From [Flexibacter] sp. ATCC 35208 (GTDB lineage: Bacteria > Bacteroidota > Bacteroidia > Chitinophagales > Chitinophagaceae), in the NCBI RefSeq assembly GCF_001975825.1, contig NZ_MTKN01000001.1, positions 281,573 to 345,572 on the forward strand: DNA of 64,000 nt, in the 5' to 3' direction. Positions 44,162 through 53,785 of the stretch are shown in pieces (position 1 is the first letter of the stretch; each line of letters opens with the position of its first letter). The notes beneath the pieces were generated by a model. It ran no database searches. It saw only the letters and a list, made by a program, of their open reading frames with translations, and was not told the origin of the DNA. A program made the translations under genes and the position numbers.

Positions 44162-44950
44162 ATGTTTAGAAAGGTATTAACCTGGATCTTAGTGGTGTAT
44201 GTATTGGCTGGTGCACTCCTGTACTTTTTTCAGAAGAAACTGATCTTCCATCCGATTGTAACGGCAGCTGATGCTACCTATCATTTTGATGTGCCGTTTC
44301 AGGAGATGAATATCAGGGTGAATGACAAGACTACCATCAATGCGATCCTTTTTAAAGCTGAACAGCCCAAAGGGATTGTGGTGTATTTTCATGGGAATGC
44401 ACAGAATGTATCTTATTATGCTTACGTGAGTCAGTACTTTGCCAAACATGGGTATGAGGTGTTGATGATGGATTATCCTGGTTTTGGTAAGAGTACGGGT
44501 CCGTTGACGGAAGATGATCTGTATGCGGATGCATTGCAGATGTACCAGGTGGCGAGGTCTCGTTTTTCTCCGGATAGTATTATCATTTATGGGAGGTCTT
44601 TGGGTACAGGCATTGCTGCGCAACTGGCTAGTATCAGGGATTGTAAGCGACTTGTATTGGAGGCGCCTTATTATAATCTGACGGATATGGCGATGAAGAT
44701 GGCGCCGATTTATCCGTATGGGTTTATGTTGAATTATAAGTTTCCGACGAATGAATATTTGCAGAAAGTGACGGCGCCGGTTACGATAATTCATGGTACG
44801 GATGATAGGACGGTGCCTTATGAGTCGGGGATGAAGTTGAAGGAGTATTTTAAGAAGGGGGATAGTTTTATTACGATTCCAGGTGCAGGGCATAATAATT
44901 TGAAGGAGTATCCGCTGTTTGGAAAGACAGTTGAAGGATTGGTGAAATAA
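44162..44950 (+). CDS. Alpha/beta hydrolase
   Basis: 262 residues. An N-terminal membrane helix (about 5-24) anchors it to the inner membrane. The oxyanion region VVYFHGNAQNVS, nucleophile in GRSLGTG (about 141-147), Asp in IIHGTDDRTVPYESG and His in GAGHNNL form the catalytic set. This is the BAEM/YfhR-type family; the substrate is unknown. Third gene of the operon started at 41955, 11 bp after the E1-like gene. Confidence 0.88.
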   Translation: MFRKVLTWILVVYVLAGALLYFFQKKLIFHPIVTAADATYHFDVPFQEMNIRVNDKTTINAILFKAEQPKGIVVYFHGNAQNVSYYAYVSQYFAKHGYEVLMMDYPGFGKSTGPLTEDDLYADALQMYQVARSRFSPDSIIIYGRSLGTGIAAQLASIRDCKRLVLEAPYYNLTDMAMKMAPIYPYGFMLNYKFPTNEYLQKVTAPVTIIHGTDDRTVPYESGMKLKEYFKKGDSFITIPGAGHNNLKEYPLFGKTVEGLVK

Positions 44951-44964
44951 ATTATTAAATAAAT

Positions 44965-45015
44965 ATTCCAATAAAAAATGCCCGTGCCGAAGGCAGGAGC
45001 ATTTTTTATTGGAAT
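44965..45015 (+). terminator. Long terminator after the hydrolase gene
   Basis: ATTCCAATAAAAAATGC/GCATTTTTTATTGGAAT, 17-bp perfect arms (44965-44981 and 44999-45015) around an inner TGCC-GGCA. Strong in both directions. Confidence 0.9.
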
Positions 45016-45025
45016 GAGGCCTGCA

Positions 45026-45109
45026 GCCGGCTTTTAGAGGAGCTAATGCAATAGCGACCGGCTTCTAGCGCTTTTAAAATGCGAATTTAAGAGCGGCCGG
45101 CTTTTAGAG
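45026..45109. repeat. Three short CCGGCTT repeats
   Basis: GCCGGCTTTTAGAG-like units at 45026-45039, 45057-45070 (two changes) and 45096-45109, in the gap between the hydrolase terminator and the LD-carboxypeptidase gene. Confidence 0.7.
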
Positions 45110-45124
45110 AAGTGTCCTTAAAAT

Positions 45125-46033
45125 TTATGAACGATCTATTAGTTTGCAGGTTTTTTCGCCGATTTGCAAATCATGCGTGACACCCAGTTTCAATGTATAA
45201 TTCTCATGGGTATGACCTACCGGAAATCCATATGCCACCGGGTATTCATAATCCTTTACAATATTGTGTATAATCTCATATTCATTCTGACCGAAAGGCG
45301 TAGTTGTTTCCTGCGGGTCTGTAAATGTACCCACTACTAAGCCTGCCAGTTTATCAAGCCAACCCGCTCTTTTCAGGTTGTGCATCATTCCATCTACTCT
45401 ATAGCGATATTCACCTACATCTTCCAGTACCAGTATTTTACCCTTGGTATCAGGTTGAGAAACGGTGCCTGACAGGTTGGCCAGCAATGTGAGATTGCCA
45501 CCAATGAGCTGGCCGGATGCTTTGCCAGTGCGGTTCAGGGCATGTGGCTCAAAGCTGTATCTGTAGTTTTTTCCTCTCAGGGCCAGGCGCAGACTTTCTA
45601 CATACACATTTTCCACAGTTTCAGGGCGGATGCCGCTACACATCACAGAATGGAGTGTAGGAATGCCATATTGCCGGTGAATATGTCCATGGAGGGCAGT
45701 TACATCGCTATAACCACATATCCATTTGGGATGCTTGCGGAACTTCCTGAAATCCAACTGATCCAGCAGACAAATCATGCCATAACCACCACGGCCAAAA
45801 ACGATCGCCTTGATTTCCGGATCATCCAGCATATCCTGTAGCTCTTCCAGCCTCAGCTCATCAGGTGCGGAAAAGTTGTGAAAACTGGTGCCCACCGTGA
45901 TACCCAGGTGTACACGGTATCCCCAGGAGGTGAATACGCCAGCTGCATATTCTGCTGCCTGTAAATCCATTTTACTACTACTACAGGTGACGCCTATAAG
46001 GTCACTTTTTTTCAGATATGGAGGAATTTTCAT
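45125..46033 (-). CDS. LD-carboxypeptidase (peptidase family S66)
   Basis: 302 residues. The nucleophile Ser in the GYSDVTALHGHIHR motif (about 112-125), GGNLTLLANLSGT and EDVGEYRYRVDGM with the Glu, and the His in GFPVGHTHEN complete the Ser-Glu-His set. It trims the last D-Ala of peptidoglycan tetrapeptides in murein recycling. The start at 46033 gives the common MKIPPYLKKSDLIGVT N-terminus. It diverges from metG (154 bp between starts). Confidence 0.92.
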   Translation of the reverse strand: MKIPPYLKKSDLIGVTCSSSKMDLQAAEYAAGVFTSWGYRVHLGITVGTSFHNFSAPDELRLEELQDMLDDPEIKAIVFGRGGYGMICLLDQLDFRKFRKHPKWICGYSDVTALHGHIHRQYGIPTLHSVMCSGIRPETVENVYVESLRLALRGKNYRYSFEPHALNRTGKASGQLIGGNLTLLANLSGTVSQPDTKGKILVLEDVGEYRYRVDGMMHNLKRAGWLDKLAGLVVGTFTDPQETTTPFGQNEYEIIHNIVKDYEYPVAYGFPVGHTHENYTLKLGVTHDLQIGEKTCKLIDRS

Positions 46034-46058
46034 TGTTCTACGCTTTAAGTTACCTTTG
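46028..46058 (+). promoter_or_regulatory. Candidate promoter of metG
   Basis: TTTC, 19-bp spacer, TACCTTTG (46051-46058) on the plus strand, giving a leader of about 125 nt. It overlaps the first codons of the divergent LD-carboxypeptidase gene. Confidence 0.45.
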
Positions 46059-46187
46059 CAACCTGCGAATGACGAATTCGCGAGACAAGCCCCACTTTTT
46101 TGCTGGGAGTTTTAACAGGGCTAAGTTGATAAATACTTTTCGCTCTTCCAAAAGGATAAAATAGATTTCAAGATTATTTCAGTTAAC

Positions 46188-48269
46188 ATGGCAAAATTTA
46201 ACAGATATCTAATCACGGCTGCCCTGCCTTATGCCAACGGACCAGTTCATATTGGTCACCTGGCGGGTTGTTACCTCCCTGCTGATATCTATGTGCGCTA
46301 CCTGCGTGCAAAGAAAGCAGATGTCAAATTCATTGGGGGCACCGATGAGCATGGAGTTCCCATTCTCATCAAAGCCCTGAAAGAAGGTGTAACGCCACAG
46401 GATATTGTGGACAAGTATCATAGGATCATTTCCGAAAGCTTTGCTGATATGGGCATCTCTTTTGATATCTTTTCCCGTACCACCAAACAAATCCATCATG
46501 AAACCGCTGCTGCCTTCTTTAAGAAGATGTACGACGATGGCCTGTTTGAAGAAAAGGAGACTGAACAATTCTATGACGATGTGGCCAAGGTATTCCTGGC
46601 TGACAGATATATAGTAGGTACCTGCCCTAAATGTGGTAATCCTAATGCATATGGTGACCAGTGCGAACGCTGTGGTACAAGTCTCAGTCCTGACGACCTG
46701 ATTTCACCACGCTCTACCCTGAGTGATGCGGTGCCTGTGAAGAAGAAAACCAAACATTGGTACATGCCACTCCAGAATTATGAACCATTCCTGAAAGAGT
46801 GGTTGCTGGAAGGTCATAAGGAATGGAAAAACAATGTGTATGGTCAGTGTAAAAGCTGGCTGGACAGTGGTTTGCAGAGCCGCGCCATGACCCGTGACAG
46901 TGAGTGGGGGATCAAAGTTCCGTTGCCTGATGCAGAAGGAAAGGTATTGTACGTATGGTTCGATGCACCGATTGGGTATATCTCTGCGACCAAAGAACTG
47001 ACGCCTAACTGGGAAGATTACTGGTGTAAAGAAGATTCCAAGCTGGTACACTTTATTGGAAAAGATAATATCGTATTCCACTGTATCATATTCCCATCCA
47101 TGCTGAAAGCGCATGGCGGATTTGTATTGCCTGAGAATGTACCTGCGAATGAGTTCCTGAACATTGAAGGAGATAAGATCTCTACTTCACGTAACTGGGC
47201 GGTGTGGGTGCATGATTATGTGAAGGATTTTCCTGGTCAGGAAGATATTCTGCGTTATGTACTGTGTGCGACTGCACCGGAGACGAAGGATAATGACTTT
47301 TCTTGGAAAGATTTCCAGCAGCGGAATAATAGTGAGCTGACGGATATCTATAGCAATTTTGTGAACCGCACTATGGTACTGGTACACAAGTATAGCAAAG
47401 GTAAAGTACCTCCTTTCCACCTGGATGTGAAGGATGAGGCAGATGATAAATTGCTGAGCGACTTGTTAGAATCCAAGAAGAAAATTGAAGAGTCACTGGA
47501 AAATTATCGTTTCAGGGAAGCGCTGGCTGAAGTGATTAACGTAGCTCGTAGTGGTAACGTTTATCTTCAGGGCAAAGCACCATGGAAACTGGCAAAAGAA
47601 CAGGAAGCTAATCCGGAACTGAAGGAGGCTAAACAGAAACTGATTGACAATTGTCTGCATTTATGTTTACAGCTGACTGCCAACCTGGCTATTTTGTCTA
47701 ATCCATTCATGCCTGGTACGTCTAAAAAGATCTGCCATATGCTGAAAGTGGTAGACCGCATGCTGGAATGGGAAAATGCAGGTAGCCTGAAACTGGTAAA
47801 TACTGGTTATGCAATGCGCGAGCCTGAATACCTGTTTACGAAAATTGAAGACGCTAAAATCCAGGAACAAGTGGAAAAATTACATGCTGGCTTAGTTAAG
47901 CCTGTTGAAGCAGCTCCTGCTGCAGAACCAGCTCCTGTAAAGGACGATATTCAATACGACGATTTCGCAAAACTGGACCTCCGCGTAGGTACCATCGTTG
48001 AGGCTGAAAAAGTAAAGAAAGCAGATAAACTGCTGAAATTACTGGTAGATATCGGTACAGAAAAACGTACCGTAGTTTCCGGTATTGCCCTGCACTATAC
48101 ACCTGAAGAAATCATTGGCAAACAGGTAACACTGGTGGCTAACCTGGCTCCCCGTAAAATGAAGGGGATCGATAGCCAGGGTATGATCCTGATGGCGGAA
48201 GATGCAGCTGGCAAGCTCGTATTTGTAAATCCTGATGTGGAAACTGCACCAGGAAGTGAAGTGAGATAA
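46188..48269 (+). CDS. metG: Methionyl-tRNA synthetase with C-terminal tRNA-binding domain
   Basis: 693 residues. HIGH at 21-24 (VHIGHLAG), the zinc knuckle [23 protein letters not shown] in place of KMSKS, and a C-terminal OB-fold EMAPII-like domain ([18 protein letters not shown]...). It charges tRNA-Met. Long leader from the candidate promoter at 46028. A terminator follows the stop. Confidence 0.97.
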   Translation: MAKFNRYLITAALPYANGPVHIGHLAGCYLPADIYVRYLRAKKADVKFIGGTDEHGVPILIKALKEGVTPQDIVDKYHRIISESFADMGISFDIFSRTTKQIHHETAAAFFKKMYDDGLFEEKETEQFYDDVAKVFLADRYIVGTCPKCGNPNAYGDQCERCGTSLSPDDLISPRSTLSDAVPVKKKTKHWYMPLQNYEPFLKEWLLEGHKEWKNNVYGQCKSWLDSGLQSRAMTRDSEWGIKVPLPDAEGKVLYVWFDAPIGYISATKELTPNWEDYWCKEDSKLVHFIGKDNIVFHCIIFPSMLKAHGGFVLPENVPANEFLNIEGDKISTSRNWAVWVHDYVKDFPGQEDILRYVLCATAPETKDNDFSWKDFQQRNNSELTDIYSNFVNRTMVLVHKYSKGKVPPFHLDVKDEADDKLLSDLLESKKKIEESLENYRFREALAEVINVARSGNVYLQGKAPWKLAKEQEANPELKEAKQKLIDNCLHLCLQLTANLAILSNPFMPGTSKKICHMLKVVDRMLEWENAGSLKLVNTGYAMREPEYLFTKIEDAKIQEQVEKLHAGLVKPVEAAPAAEPAPVKDDIQYDDFAKLDLRVGTIVEAEKVKKADKLLKLLVDIGTEKRTVVSGIALHYTPEEIIGKQVTLVANLAPRKMKGIDSQGMILMAEDAAGKLVFVNPDVETAPGSEVR

Positions 48270-48293
48270 CATTTGATATGTAATAAGATAGAT

Positions 48294-48323
48294 ACCCTCC
48301 GGCTCATCACCGGAGGGTTTTTT
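48294..48323 (+). terminator. Terminator of metG
   Basis: ACCCTCCGG/CCGGAGGGT stem, 7-nt loop, T6 tail. Confidence 0.9.
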
Positions 48324-48381
48324 ATGCAGGATATCGGCATAATATCCTATATTCATTTACCGATAAAAAATTACGCGTTCT

Positions 48382-50781
48382 ATGAAAAGACACATCCATA
48401 AGGTGGCCGTTTTAGGTTCTGGCGTGATGGGTTCCCGTATTGCAGCTCATTTTGCCGGGATAGGCGTACAGGTATTGTTGCTGGATATAGCCCCCAAAGA
48501 ACTCAATGATGCAGAAAAGGCCAAAGGTTTGTCCCTCGAAAGCAAAGCGGTAAGAAACCGTATTGTCAACGATGCTCTGCAATCCACGTTAAAATCGAAT
48601 CCTTCCCCTGTGTACACGAAGGAGGTTGTAAAACTGATTCGTACCGGAAACTTTACTGACGACATGTCCCAGATTGCCAACGTAGACTGGATCATTGAAG
48701 TTGTGGTAGAGAACCTGGACGTGAAGAAATCCGTTTTTGAGCAGGTGGAGAAATTCCGGAAACCGGGTACGTTGATTACGTCCAATACTTCCGGCATTCC
48801 TATTCACCTGATGGCGGAAGGCAGGAGTGAAGACTTCCAGAAACATTTCTGCGGTACTCACTTTTTTAACCCTCCCCGTTACCTGCGTTTACTTGAAATT
48901 ATTCCTACTCCACATACAGATCCGGCCATCATCAGTTTCCTGATGGAGTACGGAGACCTGTACCTGGGTAAAACGACCGTGTTCTGTAAGGATACGCCTG
49001 CCTTTATTGCAAATAGGGTTGGGGTATTTTCTATCATGGCCATTTTCCACATTATGCAGGAGATGGACCTGAATATTGATGAAGTAGATACACTCACTGG
49101 TCCGGTCATCGGCAGACCCAAATCTGCTACTTTCCGTACTGCTGATGTGGTGGGGATTGATACCCTTTTGAAGGTGGCGAAGGGGGTAAAAGAGAATTGT
49201 CCGGATGATGAAGCCATCGACATTTTTGTGATTCCTCCATTCCTTGAAAAAGTTGTGGAAAACAAGTGGCTGGGTGATAAAACGGGACAGGGCTTTTACA
49301 AAAAGACCAAAGGCGAAGGGGGCAAGGAGATCTTAACCCTGAACCTGAAAACCATGGAATATGGTCCTAAACAGCGACCTAAATTTGCCAGTCTGGAAGC
49401 GGCCAAACCCGTGGAAGATCTGAAGCAACGTCTGCGTATGCTGGCAGCGGCTACAGATAAGGCAGGACAGTTTTACCAACAGTTTCACACGTTATTGTTT
49501 GCTTATATTTCTAATCGTCTCCCTGAAATAGCAGACGATCTGTATAAGGTAGATGATGCCATGAAAGCCGGCTTTGGCTGGGAGATTGGTGCTTTTGAAA
49601 CCTGGGATCTGCTGGGTGTGGAAAAGACAGTGCAGGCGATGTCTGAAAAAGGTATCAAGGTAGCGAAGTGGGTGCAGGAGATGCTGGCCAAAGGCATCAA
49701 ACATTTCTATAAAGTAGAAAACGGTAAGAAATATTATTACGATATTACTACCCAGGATTATAAAGTACTGCCTGGTGCAGACACGTTCGTCATCCTCGAA
49801 AATCTCTCTGGTAATGTCGTGTGGAAAAACAGTGCATGTACCCTGTATGATATTGGTGATGGCATTGTGACCCTTGATTGGAAAACCAAGATGAACACCA
49901 TTGGTGGGGAAGTGCTGGAAGGTGTGAATAAAGCGATTGATCGTGCGGAAAAAGATTTCCGTGGCTTGATCTTAGCCAATGAAGGGGCGAATTTTTCTGC
50001 AGGTGCAAATGTGGGCATGATCTTCATGCTTGCGGCTGAGCAGGAATATGATGAGCTGGATATGGCGGTGAGATTGTTCCAGAAAACAACGATGCGACTG
50101 CGTTATTCTTCCATTCCAACGATCGTGGCGCCACATGCGTTGACGTTAGGTGGTGGTTGTGAAATGTGTTTGCATGCAGATAAAGTACAGGCAGCTGCTG
50201 AATCTTATATCGGACTGGTAGAACTGGGTGTGGGCCTGATACCTGGTGGTGGCGGTACAAAGGAAATGACGGTAAGGGCCAGTGATGAATTTAAAGAAGG
50301 CAGGATTGAAGAAGAGCCGCTGAAAGATCGTTTTATGGCGATCGCCATGGCGAAAGTAAGTACCTCTGGCAAAGAAGCTTTTGACCTGGGTATACTGAGA
50401 GCTGGTCATGACGAGATCACCATGAACCAGTCAAGGTTGATTGCAGATGCGAAGCGTAGTGTACTGCAAATAGCAGAAGAAGGATATACCCGTCCTATAG
50501 AACGCAAAGATATTAAGGTGCTGGGGCGTGGAGCCTTAGGCATGTTGCTGACCGGCATACATAGTATGCGGTTTGGTAATTATATCTCTGATCATGATTC
50601 AAAAATTGCCGGTAAACTGGCTTACGTGATGTGTGGCGGTGACCTGACAGAGGCCAGTGTAGTAAGCGAACAGTACCTGCTGGACCTGGAAAGAGAGGCG
50701 TTTTTGAGCCTGGCTGGTGAACGAAAGACGCTGGAAAGATTGCAAAGCGTGATCAAAACCGGCAAACCCATACGGAATTAG
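48382..50781 (+). CDS. Fused 3-hydroxyacyl-CoA dehydrogenase / enoyl-CoA hydratase
   Basis: 799 residues. N-terminal dehydrogenase with the NAD loop VAVLGSGVMGSRIAAHFAG (8-26) and the GTHFFNPPRYLRLLEIIP segment with the catalytic His; C-terminal hydratase region with LANEGANFSAGANVGMI and GGGCEMCLHADKVQ and ELGVGLIPGGGG. The order is dehydrogenase-hydratase, the reverse of E. coli FadB. It performs two steps of fatty-acid beta-oxidation. No thiolase is adjacent. 15 bp before the next gene. Confidence 0.93.
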   Translation: MKRHIHKVAVLGSGVMGSRIAAHFAGIGVQVLLLDIAPKELNDAEKAKGLSLESKAVRNRIVNDALQSTLKSNPSPVYTKEVVKLIRTGNFTDDMSQIANVDWIIEVVVENLDVKKSVFEQVEKFRKPGTLITSNTSGIPIHLMAEGRSEDFQKHFCGTHFFNPPRYLRLLEIIPTPHTDPAIISFLMEYGDLYLGKTTVFCKDTPAFIANRVGVFSIMAIFHIMQEMDLNIDEVDTLTGPVIGRPKSATFRTADVVGIDTLLKVAKGVKENCPDDEAIDIFVIPPFLEKVVENKWLGDKTGQGFYKKTKGEGGKEILTLNLKTMEYGPKQRPKFASLEAAKPVEDLKQRLRMLAAATDKAGQFYQQFHTLLFAYISNRLPEIADDLYKVDDAMKAGFGWEIGAFETWDLLGVEKTVQAMSEKGIKVAKWVQEMLAKGIKHFYKVENGKKYYYDITTQDYKVLPGADTFVILENLSGNVVWKNSACTLYDIGDGIVTLDWKTKMNTIGGEVLEGVNKAIDRAEKDFRGLILANEGANFSAGANVGMIFMLAAEQEYDELDMAVRLFQKTTMRLRYSSIPTIVAPHALTLGGGCEMCLHADKVQAAAESYIGLVELGVGLIPGGGGTKEMTVRASDEFKEGRIEEEPLKDRFMAIAMAKVSTSGKEAFDLGILRAGHDEITMNQSRLIADAKRSVLQIAEEGYTRPIERKDIKVLGRGALGMLLTGIHSMRFGNYISDHDSKIAGKLAYVMCGGDLTEASVVSEQYLLDLEREAFLSLAGERKTLERLQSVIKTGKPIRN

Positions 50782-50796
50782 CGCACCATATAACTT

Positions 50797-51684
50797 ATGT
50801 CTATACTTACACTTCGGAACATTTCAAAAAGATATGGTTCCCTACAAGCGCTGCGCGAGGTCTCCTTTGAGGTGCCTCGCGGCAGTGTTTTTGGTATTCT
50901 TGGTCCTAACGGAAGTGGCAAGACCACGCTGTTAGGTATTGTGACGGATGTATTGAAAGCGGATACCGGGGACTTTACCTTGTTTGACCAGCTACCCACT
51001 GCAACGCAAAGGCGACAGATCGGCACTTTGCTGGAAACCCCCAACTTCTATCACTACCTGTCGGGGTTCAGGAATTTACAGATTACAGCAGCTGTGAAAC
51101 AGCGGGATGAAAAGGACATTGCCCGGGTGCTGGAGATTGCGGGGTTAACTGCCCGGCAACATGCTGCATTCAAAACTTATTCCCTGGGCATGAAGCAACG
51201 GCTGGCAATTGCCAATACCTTGCTGGGAGACCCGGATGTACTGATCCTGGATGAACCTTCCAATGGTCTGGATCCCGCAGGGATTGCAGAAGTCAGGGGA
51301 TTGATCAAACAACTGGCGCAATCGGGGAAGACCATTATTATGGCCAGTCACCTGCTGGATGAAGTGGAAAAGGTGTGTACCCATGTGGCTGTTTTGCAAA
51401 AAGGGAAGTTGCTGACATCAGGACCTGTGAATACGGTGATGGTGAGAGAGGATTTTGTGGAGATCGGGAGCAGTGATATGAATGGATTGGAGGTTTTAAT
51501 CAGGCAGCATCCCATGTTTGGGAATTTGTCGATAGGGGATGGCGTGTTGCAAGTGTTTTTCAACGGTGTTGTAGATCCCGGAGAGCTGAATAGCTGGCTG
51601 GCAGGACAGGGCATCTGGCTCAATCATTTACAGGTAAGGAGGAAGAGTCTGGAATCAGCTTTCCTTGAAATGACACAAAACTGA
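50797..51684 (+). CDS. ABC transporter ATP-binding protein
   Basis: 295 residues. Walker A GPNGSGKTT (about 38-46), signature YSLGMKQRL, Walker B VLILDEPSNGLDPAG and H-loop in MASHLLDEV, with a C-terminal VRRKSLESAFLEMTQ element. It drives the permease encoded 4 bp downstream. Related exporters move drugs, lipids or lantibiotics; the substrate is unknown. It directly follows the fused beta-oxidation gene. Confidence 0.93.
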   Translation: MSILTLRNISKRYGSLQALREVSFEVPRGSVFGILGPNGSGKTTLLGIVTDVLKADTGDFTLFDQLPTATQRRQIGTLLETPNFYHYLSGFRNLQITAAVKQRDEKDIARVLEIAGLTARQHAAFKTYSLGMKQRLAIANTLLGDPDVLILDEPSNGLDPAGIAEVRGLIKQLAQSGKTIIMASHLLDEVEKVCTHVAVLQKGKLLTSGPVNTVMVREDFVEIGSSDMNGLEVLIRQHPMFGNLSIGDGVLQVFFNGVVDPGELNSWLAGQGIWLNHLQVRRKSLESAFLEMTQN

Positions 51685-51688
51685 AGTT

Positions 51689-52468
51689 ATGCTGAACATA
51701 ATTAGAATAGAATGGCTGAAGGTAAAGAACTACCGGACATTCTGGATTTTACTGATACTGGCCATCATCGTGATCCCTGCATCCAATATGATCGTAGCGG
51801 ATGTGGTGAGTCGGATACCCAAGCAGGCTACAGATCTGCTGGGGAAGAACTTTTATGATTTTCCTGTGGTATGGCAGACGGTGGCGAATGTGAATAGCTT
51901 TACCTCCGTAATCTTTGGATTGCTCCTGGTGACGCTGGTGACAAATGAATTTTCTTATAAAACCCACCGGCAACAGGTGATTGACGGCTGGGAACGGATG
52001 GATCTGGTGTTGTCAAAGGTTTTCTGGGTAGTAGCCCTGTCCCTGATAGCGTTTGTGGTGAGTTTTATAACAGCTATTGCTTTTGGCACTGCTTATAGCG
52101 CTTTTAATTTTAGCTTTGAGGGAGTACAGTTCCTGTTCTTCTATTTTTTGCAGGTGCTGGTGTCGTTGTCACTGGCATTGCTGTTGGGTATGTTTATCAA
52201 GCGGTCCGGACTGGCCACGGTGATCTACCTGGGGTATGCCATGGTGCTGGAACAGTTACTGACAGTGGGGGTGAAGCACTTTTTCGGGCCGATTGGGGGA
52301 TTGTTGCCTTTGCAGGCGGGAGATGAGTTATTGCCTTTCCCGGTGGTGGATAAAGTGCTGCCGAGCAGTGCTGATTATGGTCATGGCGTGTACGAAATCA
52401 CAATAATCCTGTACATCGCACTGTTTATAGGGATCACATGCAGAAGGATGCTAAAGGTAGATTATTAA
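51689..52468 (+). CDS. ABC-2-type transporter permease
   Basis: 259 residues with about six membrane helices (first near residue 17-35, others at about 65-82, 108-130, 145-165, 170-190 and 230-250), and the NEFSYKTHRQQVIDGW loop typical of ABC-2 permeases. Paired with the ATPase just upstream; they probably form an exporter. Start ATG 51689 lies 4 bp after the ATPase stop. Confidence 0.88.
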   Translation: MLNIIRIEWLKVKNYRTFWILLILAIIVIPASNMIVADVVSRIPKQATDLLGKNFYDFPVVWQTVANVNSFTSVIFGLLLVTLVTNEFSYKTHRQQVIDGWERMDLVLSKVFWVVALSLIAFVVSFITAIAFGTAYSAFNFSFEGVQFLFFYFLQVLVSLSLALLLGMFIKRSGLATVIYLGYAMVLEQLLTVGVKHFFGPIGGLLPLQAGDELLPFPVVDKVLPSSADYGHGVYEITIILYIALFIGITCRRMLKVDY

Positions 52469-52509
52469 GAAATTAACATTCTTTATCAAGGTAATATATT
52501 TAAGAATAT

Positions 52510-52517
52510 TAAATTTG
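52510..52517 (+). promoter_or_regulatory. Candidate -7 element of surE
   Basis: TAAATTTG fits TAnnTTTG, 44 bp before the GTG start of surE. No good -33 box. Confidence 0.4.
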
Positions 52518-52561
52518 TTGTCAGAAGAGAATGACTATTAAGGATTAAAATAATTAATACA

Positions 52562-53332
52562 GTGGCGAAGAAGGAAAAGATCATCTTAGTGACAAATGAC
52601 GATGGGGTTACGGCTCCGGGTATCAAAGCGTTGATAGAAGCGGTAAAACCGCTGGGTAAAGTAGTGGTGGTAGCGCCAGATAGCCCGCAATCGGGTAAAG
52701 GGCATGCGATCACGATCGGGGTACCTTTGAGACTGGATCCTGTGGATATTTTCGAAGGGGTAGAGGCCTGGCAGTGTTCCGGTACACCGGCGGACTGTGT
52801 AAAGCTGGCGAGGGATAAGATATTGCATGGATTACCGGATCTATGTGTGAGCGGTATTAATCATGGCGCGAACCATTCTATCAATGTTATCTATTCAGGC
52901 ACTATGTCTGCAGCCATGGAAGCAGCGATAGAGGGTGTTCCATCAGTAGGATTCTCTTACCTGGATTATAGTTTTGATGCTGACTTCTCTTTGTGTAAGG
53001 AGGTGGCTCATTCCGTGGCAAAGCAGATGCTGGAATCAGCGTTGCCGGGGGGAACATTGTTAAATGTGAATATACCTATTGTGCAAAAGGCAGAGTTCAA
53101 AGGAGTGAAGGTGGTCAGACAGGCAGATGCGAAATATGTGGAGACCTTTGATGAGAGAAGGGATCCTAGAGGGAAGAAATATTACTGGCTGACGGGAGAG
53201 TTTACAAACAGGGATAATGGAGATGATACGGATGTGTGGGCGTTGGCGAATAACTATGCGTCGCTGGTGCCTGTACAGTTTGATCTGACGGATTATAAAA
53301 TGAAAAAAGAATTAGAGAAAATCTGGAAATAA
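52562..53332 (+). CDS. surE: 5'/3'-nucleotidase SurE
   Basis: 256 residues with a GTG start (no ATG fits; MAKKEKIILVTNDDG follows). The metal-binding TNDDG (11-15), the VVVAPDSPQSGKGHAIT loop, CSGTPADCVKL and the GINHGANHSINVIYSGTMSAAMEA segment are all present. It removes phosphate from nucleotides and sugars. A small membrane protein and lpxB follow, an arrangement often seen in Bacteroidota. Confidence 0.95.
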   Translation: MAKKEKIILVTNDDGVTAPGIKALIEAVKPLGKVVVVAPDSPQSGKGHAITIGVPLRLDPVDIFEGVEAWQCSGTPADCVKLARDKILHGLPDLCVSGINHGANHSINVIYSGTMSAAMEAAIEGVPSVGFSYLDYSFDADFSLCKEVAHSVAKQMLESALPGGTLLNVNIPIVQKAEFKGVKVVRQADAKYVETFDERRDPRGKKYYWLTGEFTNRDNGDDTDVWALANNYASLVPVQFDLTDYKMKKELEKIWK

Positions 53333-53383
53333 TAAGCATTAGCGCTAGAAAACCCAAATCACCGCACATTATAACAGTTATTT

Positions 53384-53689
53384 ATGTTTAGAAAAGATAA
53401 TCTTCCTTTGGGCATTATATTGGGGGTCTTTACCCCGGTTATTGCTTTTTTCCTGTACTATGTATTTTTTGTGATGATGCCGAGGCATATAAGCCTGGGA
53501 GAGTTTTTCACGATGATAAGTGATAATAAGCAGATGCAACCGAAGTTGATCAGTATTTGTTTGTTGTTGAATGGGCTGGTGTTTTATTTGTATACAAGGA
53601 TTAAGAGAGATGTGACGGCGAAGGGGATTTTTCTGGTGACGATGTTGTATGCGATTCTGATTATTTTGTTGAAGATATTGCATGGGTAA
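53384..53689 (+). CDS. Small membrane protein between surE and lpxB
   Basis: 101 residues with three hydrophobic segments (about residues 8-28, 48-65 and 78-98). The family is not recognised by name, but a protein of this kind often lies between surE and lpxB in Bacteroidota. A role in the envelope is inference. Its stop lies 24 bp before a strong terminator. Confidence 0.7.
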   Translation: MFRKDNLPLGIILGVFTPVIAFFLYYVFFVMMPRHISLGEFFTMISDNKQMQPKLISICLLLNGLVFYLYTRIKRDVTAKGIFLVTMLYAILIILLKILHG

Positions 53690-53710
53690 GAGAAATTTAA
53701 TTAAAATAAA

Positions 53711-53749
53711 AAGAACGGTTTCGCCATCAGGTGAAACCGTTCTTTTTTA
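53711..53749 (+). terminator. Terminator before lpxB
   Basis: AAGAACGGTTTC/GAAACCGTTCTT 12-bp stem and a T6 tail, closing the surE unit. Confidence 0.9.
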
Positions 53750-53754
53750 TGCCA

Positions 53755-53762
53755 TATATTTG
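53755..53762 (+). promoter_or_regulatory. Candidate -7 element of lpxB
   Basis: TATATTTG, directly after the terminator; leader about 20 nt to ATG 53786. Confidence 0.55.
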
Positions 53763-53785
53763 CCTCTGGCTGATTTAATGATAAA

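Noticed and set aside
53378..53683. 101-codon minus-strand frame
   Set aside because: It is antisense to the small membrane protein gene; the plus-strand frame has clear membrane segments.
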